Source of the DNA: CAYZTD01 sp964638155
GTDB lineage: Archaea; Thermoplasmatota; E2; DHVEG-1
Assembly: GCA_964638155.1 (NCBI GenBank)
Contig: CAZWYI010000006.1
Span: 1-64,000 of the forward strand
DNA length: 64,000 nt
Reading direction: 5' to 3'
Part shown: positions 56,933 to 64,000 of the stretch, piece by piece
How the letters are laid out: each line of letters starts with the position of its first letter
Numbering within the stretch: position 1 is the first letter of the stretch
The notes under the pieces: model-generated
What the model was told of the DNA's origin: nothing
Databases searched by the model: none
What the model saw: the letters and a program-made list of their open reading frames with translations, nothing else
Position numbers and translations under genes: made by a program

Positions 56933-59900
56933 GTTCTAAATCTTCAAAAGTTGGATCTGTTTTAGTAGTCGGTGGTGGCATTGGTGGCATTCAAGCTGCA
57001 CTTGATTTAGCTAATTCTGGTTTTAAAACATATTTGTTGGACCAAAAACCAGCAATAGGCGGTGTAATGGCACAGCTGGATAAAACATTTCCAACAAACG
57101 ATTGCAGTATGTGTATTATGTCACCAAAACTTGTAGATGTAGGCCGTCATCCAAATATTGAACTTATTACCTATGCTGATCTAGTGGATATTAAAGGTAA
57201 TGCTGGTAATTTTAATGTTAAAATCAAAAAAAGAGCAAGTTATGTAGATCCTGATAAATGTACAGGTTGCGGGGAGTGTGAAGATGCATGCCCTGTAATT
57301 CTTGATTCAGAGTTTGACGAAGGCTTAGATGATCGCCATGCTATTTATAAGATGTATCCACAAGCAGTACCATTAAATTACACTATTGATAAACATGGTG
57401 TTCAACCATGTAAAGATGCTTGTCCTGCAGGAGTGGGTGCACCAGGATATGTGGCATTGGTCAGTCAGGGTAAGTTTTATCAGGCTTTACAAGTAATAAA
57501 AGAACGACTACCCTTTCCTTCTATTTGTGGTAGAGTATGTCACAGACCATGTGAAGAGGCTTGTACTCGTAGTGATATTGATGATCCTATTGGTATAGCT
57601 TATCTGAAACGTTTTGTTGGGGATTTAGAATTAAAAATACCTGCTTATCAGGTTCCACCTGTTAAAGGAAGAGCAGAAAGCGTAGCAATAGTTGGAGGCG
57701 GTCCCTCTGGGCTTACTGCCGCCCATGATTTAGCTCTTAAAGGATACCATGTGACAATCTTTGAAGCAGGTCCTGTTCTTGGAGGTATGATGCGTTGGGG
57801 TATACCAGCATTTCGCCTGCCAAAAGAAATACTAGAACGAGAAATGTCAGATATTCTTGCATTAGGCGTAAAAGTGAGACTTAATACTGCTATTGGTAAG
57901 GATTTTTCAATTCCTGATTTGTTTAATCTTGGATATGACTCGGTGTTAATTGCTGTTGGTGCACAAGTTGGTAAAAAAATGAATATACCTGGTGAAGAAC
58001 TCGATGGTGTTTATCAGGCTATAGATTTTTTAAAAGAAATAAACCTTGGTCATATTATTACCACCCCTATTGCAACAGTTGATGAAGATTTATGTATTGG
58101 GTGTGGATCATGTGCTCCTGAATGTGTGTATGGAGCTATTCGGTTAAAAAAAGATAAAAACAATCCTAAGAAAAAATATCCAATTATTCAAAAATATATC
58201 TGTAAAGGATGTGGCAAATGTGCAAAAGTTTGCCCTTCGAAGGCCATTAAACTAACTGGTGTTCGTGATATAACTCCAACGGTTGGTAAAAAAGTTTTAG
58301 TAGTTGGAGGAGGAAATGCAGCTCTTGATACTGCTCGATCTGCTATTAGACTTGGCGGTGAAGATGTAACAATACTGTATCGCCGTTCCAGAATAGAAAT
58401 GCCTGCTGAGCCTGATTGGGAAATAGATGAAACAGAACGAGAAGGTGTTAATTTTCAGTATTTAACCTCTCCTGTTGAAATTATTAGTGATAAAAAAGGT
58501 AATGCAAAAGCTGTTAAATGCATCAAGATGAGGCTTTTAGATGAAATTGATAAAAGCGGCAGAAGAAAAATAGACCCAGTTCCTAATTCAGAGTTTACAA
58601 TTGATGCTGATACTATTATTCTTGCGATAGGTCAAGAAGTAGACACTGGTTTTCTATCAAGAGATGTTGATTTAGAATACACTCCCTATAGTAGTATAAA
58701 AGTTGATTCACTTTCTTTTACTGCTGATCACAAAGGAAAACTTGAATATACTCCATGGAGTACTATTAAAATTGACAGAGTAACCCATGAAACAAGTATA
58801 AAAGGTGTATTTTCTTCAGGGGATGCTGTATGGGGCGCTGGGACAATTATTGAAGCAATTGCTGCAGGTAAAAAAGCAGCTGTTTCAATTGATAGATATT
58901 TAAATGGTGAGGATTTAAAAAAGGGAAGAGAAACAAAAAAGCCTGTTGCAGAGATTTCAACTGAAGGTGTTAAAAAGGAAAAAATGGTTTCTATGCGTTT
59001 GCTTCCTTTAGAAGAGAGGGAGAATAATTTCAAAGAAGTAGAACTTGGTTACTCTGAAGAAGAAGCAATAGAGGAGGCACGTAGATGTCTTAACTGTGGA
59101 GGATGTGTTGAATGCTTAGAATGCGTTCGAACCTGTGAAGCAGATGCAATAAACCATGATATGAAAGAAAAAGATATTAATTTAGATGTTGGCTCAGTTA
59201 TTCTTGCACCAGGTTATGAGCTTTTTGATCCTAAAATTAAAAGCGAATATGGATACGGTCGTTTTCCAAATGTTTTAAATAGCCTTGAATTTGAGCGTAT
59301 TCTCTCTGCATCTGGACCATATCAAGGACATGTGATACGTCCAAGTGATAAAAAGGAGCCAAAAAAGGTTGCTTGGATTCAATGTGTAGGAAGCCGGGAT
59401 AATGCATGCGGTAATAACTATTGTTCTTCTGTATGTTGTACATATGCAATTAAAGAAGCAGTAATTGCAAAAGAACACTCCCCTGACATCAAGCCTACTA
59501 TTTTTTATATGGATATGAGAACCTACGGAAAAGGATTTGAGCGGTATTATAATAGAGCTGAAGATGAACATGGTGTTGAATTCATTCGTTGCCGTGTTTC
59601 AGCAGTTGAGGAAGATCCAAAGACAAAAAATCTTTTGATAAAATATGAAACTGAAGATGGAAAATTGAAAACAGAAGAATTTGACATGGTGGTTTTATCC
59701 TGTGGACTTTCAGCTCAAGAGAACATGAAAGAAATATCCAAAAAAATTGGTGTAAAGCTTAACGAGTTTGGTTTCTGTGAAACTCAAGAGTTTGACCCGA
59801 TTGAAACAACAAAGAAAGGAATTTTTGTATGTGGGGCATTTTCTGGTCCAAAGGATATACCAGAAACTGTTATGGAGGCTTCAGGAGCAGCGGCAAAAGC

Positions 59901-61659
59901 AAGTAGTATTATCTCTTCTGAGAGAAATAAACTAGTTGAAAAGAAAATATATCCTCCGGAGCGTGATGTTTCAGGTGAGGATCCTCGTATAGGTCTGTTT
60001 ATTTGCCACTGTGGAATAAATATAGGTGCGTATGTCGATGTGCCAAAAGTTGTAGAATATGCAAAAAATCTTCCTAATGTAGTTTATGCTGAAGAAAATC
60101 TGTATACATGCTCTGATGATACACAAAGTAAAATTGTTGAAAAGATAAAAGAGCATAAACTGAACCGCGTTATTGTTGCCTCTTGTACTCCTCGTACTCA
60201 TGAGCCGTTATTTCAGGAAACAATCCGTGAAGCTGGCCTTAATCCACATTTGTTTGAAATGGCAAACATTCGTGATCAATGCAGTTGGGTTCATATGAAA
60301 GAACCAAAAAAGGCTACAGAAAAAGCAAAGAAACTTGTGAAAATGGCTGTAGCAAAAGCCGCTTTAATTGAGCCTTTACAGACAATTGAAATTGATGTAA
60401 CTCAGAAAGCTTTGGTTATCGGCGGTGGTCTTGCAGGAATGATTTCTGCACTTGGTATTGCTGATCAAGGATTTGAAGTATTCTTAGTTGAAAAAGAAAA
60501 TAAGCTAGGTGGAAACCTACGTAATTTATACTGGACTCTTGAAGAACATGATGTACAAGAATACATGAAATCTATTATTAAAAAAGTAGAGAAACATCCA
60601 AAGATTAAATTATACAAAAACGCAAAAGTTGACAAAGTAGATGGATATATTGGAAACTATGAGACAACAATAAAAAATGGCTCTGCAAAACTATCCTTTA
60701 ACCATGGTGTAATTGTTGTCGCAACAGGTGCAGAAGAATCAAAATCCTCTGAATATTTATATGGTAAAGATAAATGTGTAATAACACAATTAGAACTTGA
60801 AAAAAAATTAGCTGAAGATAAGAGTTTTTCTAAAAAGACCATTGCTATGATTCAATGTGTCGGAAGTCGTGACGATCAACATCCGTATTGTAGTCGCATA
60901 TGTTGTAGTGATGCAATTAAAAACGCATTGAAAATAAAAGAAAGACACCCTGATTCACAAATATATATTCTTTATCGTGACATGAGAACATATGCTTTCA
61001 AAGAAAGCTACTATGAAAAAGCTAGGGAAAAAGGAATAATATTTGTCCGTTACAGAAAGGATAAAAAACCCGTAGTTAAAAAAGGTAAAAAAGAACTTTT
61101 AGTTAATGTTGAAGATATTATTCTTGGGGAGCAATTGATGATTCATGCGGATCAATTAGTTCTTAGCCCTGCTATTGTTCCAAGAGAAGAAAACATAAAA
61201 CTTGCCCAAAAACTTAAAGTACCGCTTAATGAAGACAACTTCTTTTTAGAAGCACATGTTAAACTGAGACCAGTTGATTTTGCAACTGAAGGAATATTTC
61301 TTGCAGGTATTGCTCACTCTCCAAAATCAATAAAAGAAACAATTTCTCAATCCTATGCTGCCGCAGCTCGAGCTCTCAACATTGTTTCAAAGGATAAGTA
61401 TTATACAGATGCACCAATCGCATGTGTAGATGAAGATCTTTGTAGTGGATGCGGGGTTTGTGAAAAAATCTGTCCGTATGGTGCAATTGAGATTAATACT
61501 GAAGTAAAAGATGGAGAAGAAGTAAGACTTTCAAAAGTAATCGAAGGGGTATGTAAAGGCTGCGGGAGCTGTGTATCTGCATGCCCATCAGGTGCTATAG
61601 AACAAAAAGGTTTCAGACGTGATCAAATTATATCTATGATAGATGCAGCAGCTGAATAA
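56929..61659 (+). CDS. hdrA: HdrA-GltD(NfnB)-HdrA triple-flavin fusion
   Basis: 1576 aa from GTG 56929. Residues 1-150 are HdrA-like (VVGGGIGGIQAALDLA, FPTNDCSMC, CTGCGECEDACP). At about 153-719 a full GltD/NfnB-type NAD(P)H:ferredoxin module is inserted. It has CKDACPAGV and ICGRVCHRPCEEAC cluster sites, FAD site VGGGPSGLTAAHD, an internal two-cluster ferredoxin at about 382-445, NAD(P) site VGGGNAALDTARS and ILAIGQE. The HdrA unit then resumes (CLNCGGCVECLECVRTC, IQCVGSRD). A canonical HdrA follows from about 1017 (IGLFICHCGINIGA, third flavin site IGGGLAGMISALG), ending in a two-cluster ferredoxin. It probably couples NAD(P)H, ferredoxin and disulfide chemistry. Confidence 0.9.
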   Translation: MSSKSSKVGSVLVVGGGIGGIQAALDLANSGFKTYLLDQKPAIGGVMAQLDKTFPTNDCSMCIMSPKLVDVGRHPNIELITYADLVDIKGNAGNFNVKIKKRASYVDPDKCTGCGECEDACPVILDSEFDEGLDDRHAIYKMYPQAVPLNYTIDKHGVQPCKDACPAGVGAPGYVALVSQGKFYQALQVIKERLPFPSICGRVCHRPCEEACTRSDIDDPIGIAYLKRFVGDLELKIPAYQVPPVKGRAESVAIVGGGPSGLTAAHDLALKGYHVTIFEAGPVLGGMMRWGIPAFRLPKEILEREMSDILALGVKVRLNTAIGKDFSIPDLFNLGYDSVLIAVGAQVGKKMNIPGEELDGVYQAIDFLKEINLGHIITTPIATVDEDLCIGCGSCAPECVYGAIRLKKDKNNPKKKYPIIQKYICKGCGKCAKVCPSKAIKLTGVRDITPTVGKKVLVVGGGNAALDTARSAIRLGGEDVTILYRRSRIEMPAEPDWEIDETEREGVNFQYLTSPVEIISDKKGNAKAVKCIKMRLLDEIDKSGRRKIDPVPNSEFTIDADTIILAIGQEVDTGFLSRDVDLEYTPYSSIKVDSLSFTADHKGKLEYTPWSTIKIDRVTHETSIKGVFSSGDAVWGAGTIIEAIAAGKKAAVSIDRYLNGEDLKKGRETKKPVAEISTEGVKKEKMVSMRLLPLEERENNFKEVELGYSEEEAIEEARRCLNCGGCVECLECVRTCEADAINHDMKEKDINLDVGSVILAPGYELFDPKIKSEYGYGRFPNVLNSLEFERILSASGPYQGHVIRPSDKKEPKKVAWIQCVGSRDNACGNNYCSSVCCTYAIKEAVIAKEHSPDIKPTIFYMDMRTYGKGFERYYNRAEDEHGVEFIRCRVSAVEEDPKTKNLLIKYETEDGKLKTEEFDMVVLSCGLSAQENMKEISKKIGVKLNEFGFCETQEFDPIETTKKGIFVCGAFSGPKDIPETVMEASGAAAKASSIISSERNKLVEKKIYPPERDVSGEDPRIGLFICHCGINIGAYVDVPKVVEYAKNLPNVVYAEENLYTCSDDTQSKIVEKIKEHKLNRVIVASCTPRTHEPLFQETIREAGLNPHLFEMANIRDQCSWVHMKEPKKATEKAKKLVKMAVAKAALIEPLQTIEIDVTQKALVIGGGLAGMISALGIADQGFEVFLVEKENKLGGNLRNLYWTLEEHDVQEYMKSIIKKVEKHPKIKLYKNAKVDKVDGYIGNYETTIKNGSAKLSFNHGVIVVATGAEESKSSEYLYGKDKCVITQLELEKKLAEDKSFSKKTIAMIQCVGSRDDQHPYCSRICCSDAIKNALKIKERHPDSQIYILYRDMRTYAFKESYYEKAREKGIIFVRYRKDKKPVVKKGKKELLVNVEDIILGEQLMIHADQLVLSPAIVPREENIKLAQKLKVPLNEDNFFLEAHVKLRPVDFATEGIFLAGIAHSPKSIKETISQSYAAAARALNIVSKDKYYTDAPIACVDEDLCSGCGVCEKICPYGAIEINTEVKDGEEVRLSKVIEGVCKGCGSCVSACPSGAIEQKGFRRDQIISMIDAAAE

Positions 61660-61671
61660 ATCCCCTATCTT

Positions 61672-62211
61672 TTATTTATAGATCGAATCACTATGTGAAT
61701 CCATTGCTACAACTAATGGACCGAATTCTTCTACTTTAAAAATCCAGACTGCTTCAGGCATTCCCAGTTCTTCAAGCCAATAAACTGAATTTACTTTTTG
61801 AATTCTATCTGCAGCTAGTGCTCCTGCTCCACCAGTATAAGCTGTATACACACATGTATGTTTCTCAAGTGCACTAAGGGTCTTTTTCCCCATACCTCCT
61901 TTTCCTATTATGATGGGAACATGATATTTTTCAATAAACTTATCTTCAAAAATCTCCATTCTGCTGCTTGTTGTAGGGCCTGCTGAAACCGCTTTCCATT
62001 CACCTTCTTTATCTTTTTTTACCAAAGGTCCACAATGGAATAATGCCATCTTTGAAGGATCAAATGAAAGTTTGTCTTTTTCAAGTTCTAACATTTTATG
62101 ATGTGCTTCGTCTCTTGCAGTAAAAATTTCACCTGTCACATACAAAATATCTCCTTTGCGAAGTTTTTTTATTTTTTCTTTTTCAACAGGTAAGTGAAAA
62201 TGATATTCCAT
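61672..62211 (-). CDS. class I fumarate hydratase beta subunit
   Basis: A 179-aa C-terminal (beta) part of the two-subunit, iron-sulfur class I fumarase (tartrate dehydratase-like). KLRKGDILYVTGEIFTARDEAHHKM (shortened), the GPTTSSRM segment, IGKGGMG and YTGGAGALAADRI are characteristic. It hydrates fumarate to malate together with the alpha subunit. It follows the alpha gene after 2 bp and converges on the HdrA fusion gene with a 12-bp gap. Confidence 0.94.
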   Translation of the reverse strand: MEYHFHLPVEKEKIKKLRKGDILYVTGEIFTARDEAHHKMLELEKDKLSFDPSKMALFHCGPLVKKDKEGEWKAVSAGPTTSSRMEIFEDKFIEKYHVPIIIGKGGMGKKTLSALEKHTCVYTAYTGGAGALAADRIQKVNSVYWLEELGMPEAVWIFKVEEFGPLVVAMDSHSDSIYK

Positions 62212-62213
62212 AG

Positions 62214-63083
62214 TTACATCACCTCCCAGGATTTATCAGGATTAATCACCATCTGGGCTCTACGATCAGCCCAACATTGTACCACAATTCCTACAGGTAG
62301 GCTTGCTGGATGTCGATGTGCTTTTTCAATATGGACATCAAGAACAGTTGTTTTACCACCAAGACCCATAGGCCCAATACCACTTTCATTTATTCGTTTA
62401 ATAAGTTCCAGTTCAATATCTGCAATTTTTTTGTCTTTATGACGTTTACCAATTGGTCTTAGAAGAGCTTTTTTTCCTAGTTTCATTGCCAAATCAGCTC
62501 CTCCTCCAATTCCAATACCAACTACGGTAGGGGGGCATGGATTACCAGCAGCATTGAGCATTTCTTTAACTACAAAAGATTTAACACCCTCTATTCCAAC
62601 ACCGGGTTTTAACATACCTAGTTTGCTCATATTCTCACTGCCACCGCCTTTTGGAAATGCAGTGATTTTTACCTTATCTCCTTTAATGAAATTCCATGTA
62701 ATATAGGGGATAAAGTCTCCTGTATTATCAGAATGATTTTCACCAGAAAAAAGATCGACTGTATTAGGCCGAAGAGGAATTTCCTTTGTTGCTTTTTTTA
62801 CAGCATCTGTTATCCACTTTTCAATTTCTGAAATATGTGGAAAATCGATTCCAACGTCTATAAAAAAAGTCTGTATCCCTGTATCCTGACACATTGGCCT
62901 TTGAGTTTTTTTTGCCAATTCAATATTTTTCAAAATTGTTTTCAGTTGAACCTTTGCAATACCTTCTTCTTCGGATAAAGCATTTTCTAATGCTTTGATG
63001 ACATCTTTGGGAAGTTCAGTTTCTGCTTTTTTGATTAATTGTATTATTCCAATAACAATATTTTCCTTACTCATTATAACCAC
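62214..63083 (-). CDS. class I fumarate hydratase alpha subunit
   Basis: A 289-aa N-terminal (alpha) part holding the [4Fe-4S] cluster. Ligand cysteines are in RPMCQDTGIQTFFIDVG, SENMSKLGMLKPG follows, and NPCPPTVVGIGIGGGADLAMKLGKKA (shortened) supplies another. With the beta subunit it forms the oxygen-sensitive fumarase of anaerobes. The start is GTG 63083 or ATG 63074. It extends the fumarate reductase/SucCD/Kor branch toward malate. Confidence 0.94.
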   Translation of the reverse strand: MVIMSKENIVIGIIQLIKKAETELPKDVIKALENALSEEEGIAKVQLKTILKNIELAKKTQRPMCQDTGIQTFFIDVGIDFPHISEIEKWITDAVKKATKEIPLRPNTVDLFSGENHSDNTGDFIPYITWNFIKGDKVKITAFPKGGGSENMSKLGMLKPGVGIEGVKSFVVKEMLNAAGNPCPPTVVGIGIGGGADLAMKLGKKALLRPIGKRHKDKKIADIELELIKRINESGIGPMGLGGKTTVLDVHIEKAHRHPASLPVGIVVQCWADRRAQMVINPDKSWEVM

Positions 63084-63295
63084 ATCGATAACAATTTTTC
63101 TTTTTTCTAGTTTTTTGCATATCTCCAGCTCAAATAACTATTAGGAAAAAAAGAGAGGGTTTAATAAATCAATCGTATTATAACAAAAAAATTAAATAAA
63201 ATATATTATTTGATTTATACCTGAAGGATTTTTATGAAGAAAATGAATGCAAATTTTTTTAAAAAAAAACAAAAACTGGTTTTGAGGAATAATAT

Positions 63296-63736
63296 ATGAA
63301 AGGAGAACCTGTTAAATATAAATACAATACAAATCTTGAATGGACATCAGAAAAAAAAGGTATAATTAGATCCAAAAATAAACCTGATATAAAAGTTGCA
63401 TGCCCTCCAGAGTTTGGCGGACATCCGGGTATATGGTCACCTGAAGATCTCTTTGTAGGTTCAGTAGAAGTATGTATGCTCACAACTTTTCTATGGTATA
63501 TAAAAAAAGAAGATATTAAAATAAAATCATATAAAAGTAAAGCTGAGGGAACTGTAGAGATGATTGGCGGTGTTTTCAAGTTTAGTTTAATAAATGTTAA
63601 AATGAAAATTAAACTAACTAATGAAAAAGATCATAGAACTATTGAAAAAATATTAAAAAAAGTAAAACGTGCTTGTCTGATTAGTAATTCTATAGAGACC
63701 GAAGTAACTGTTACTCCAGAAATAATTATTTCTTGA
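63296..63736 (+). CDS. OsmC-like protein
   Basis: A 146-aa OsmC-fold protein. CPPEFGGHPGIWSPEDLFVGSVEVCMLTTF (shortened) matches the family's GG..., SPE/D-LF..., C pattern, and the C-terminal RACLISNSIETEVTVTPE provides a second cysteine near the usual place. Peroxidase activity is possible; members lacking the exact Ohr residues have unknown roles. GAGG precedes the ATG. It lies 77 bp upstream of the GcvH-like gene on the same strand. Confidence 0.82.
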   Translation: MKGEPVKYKYNTNLEWTSEKKGIIRSKNKPDIKVACPPEFGGHPGIWSPEDLFVGSVEVCMLTTFLWYIKKEDIKIKSYKSKAEGTVEMIGGVFKFSLINVKMKIKLTNEKDHRTIEKILKKVKRACLISNSIETEVTVTPEIIIS

Positions 63737-63813
63737 TATTTTATAACATAAAATTAATAAACCTATTCTAAATTATTCTGGATAAAATAAGGATTATTTG
63801 AGGGAGAATAATA

Positions 63814-64000
63814 ATGGTTAAAATAGATGATTATGAACTGCCTGATGATTTATATTATCATGATGATCATGCATGGGCGAAGGTTGAATCCGATGGAACA
63901 GTAACTGTTGGTATGAACGATTTTTATCAAAAAAGCGCAGGTGACACAACATATATAGATTTACCTTTTGAAGGAGATGATATAGAGCAGGGTGAAACAG
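63814..64000 (+). CDS. gcvH: GcvH-like lipoyl carrier protein (5' part, cut by window end)
   Basis: The first 62 codons are visible, starting MVKIDDYELPDDLYYHDDHAWAKVE (shortened), then VTVGMNDFYQKSAGDTTYIDLPFEGD. This is the N-terminal half of the H-protein fold, as in glycine cleavage H proteins and the lipoate-binding proteins of Hdr-like systems. The lipoyl-lysine segment lies beyond the window. AGGGAG precedes the ATG. No glycine cleavage T or P genes are in the window, and a lipoate ligase sits in the nearby Hdr operon, so a carrier role outside glycine cleavage is plausible. Confidence 0.85.
   Translation, partial: MVKIDDYELPDDLYYHDDHAWAKVESDGTVTVGMNDFYQKSAGDTTYIDLPFEGDDIEQGET

Noticed and set aside
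63234..63299. 21-codon ORF in the leader of the second OsmC gene
   Set aside because: Very short, A-rich and without a clear ribosome site; it overlaps the OsmC start and is probably chance.

Overview
The window is AT-rich DNA (roughly 30% G+C by eye) from an archaeon. The evidence is TATA boxes about 25-35 bp upstream of starts, GGAGGTG-type ribosome sites, mixed ATG/GTG/TTG starts, Lrp-type regulators, HdrABC/MvhADG, a Tes-like radical SAM enzyme and an archaeal DUF89 protein. The gene set suggests an anaerobic euryarchaeal lineage, possibly Thermoplasmatota of the marine sediment type. That placement is inference, because no rRNA or complete tRNA lies in the window.

Layout. 0-6.7 kb is an accessory patchwork: secreted and membrane proteins, a class III aminotransferase, a BsuPI-domain protein, a RelE-type toxin-antitoxin pair, an unusual adenylate kinase and an orphan protein with an apparent AUU start. 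Three copies of a ~30-bp repeat and two tRNA-3'-end-like repeats are scattered through it. 6.7-9.6 kb holds hypCD, divergent from a tetraether-synthase-like gene. 9.65-19.3 kb is almost entirely on the minus strand: an Lrp regulator, OsmC, MBL-fold protein, racemase, cysteine synthase, thioredoxin, cupin, two MinD-type ATPases with ferredoxin inserts, DUF89, two NifX-like proteins, Mrp, two DUF5320 proteins and DUF134. The last part looks like an iron-sulfur or metallocofactor handling module. 19.5-35.2 kb contains two very large exported proteins, a 7-blade propeller plus calcineurin-like phosphoesterase and a ~2970-aa surface protein with 14 FG-GAP repeats, with exonuclease III and an M32 carboxypeptidase between them.

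35.4-64 kb is energy metabolism. SucCD and a duplicated-domain regulator are divergent from a long plus-strand array of about 23 kb. The array encodes soluble fumarate reductase/succinate dehydrogenase, KorDABC, HdrA-HdrC-HdrB, MvhG-MvhA-protease-MvhD, a GlcD-like flavoprotein with an HdrD-like partner, a lipoate-protein ligase, and a second HdrC-HdrB-HdrA set whose HdrA carries a complete GltD/NfnB module. Convergent two-subunit fumarase, an OsmC protein and the start of a GcvH-like lipoyl protein follow. Together these join the fumarate-succinate-succinyl-CoA-2-oxoglutarate part of the TCA cycle to ferredoxin, H2, NAD(P)H and probably thiol/disulfide or lipoyl electron carriers.

Two observations stand out. 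First, two unrelated cargos, the toxin-antitoxin pair and the giant surface-protein gene, are each bracketed by the same ordered pair of tRNA-3'-end-like repeats in the same orientation relative to the cargo, with no integrase inside. This looks like an undescribed cassette or att-site system. Second, an Hdr/hydrogenase supercluster contains a lipoate ligase and a triple-flavin HdrA-GltD fusion, with a GcvH-like protein nearby, suggesting a lipoate-linked Hdr electron-transfer system.
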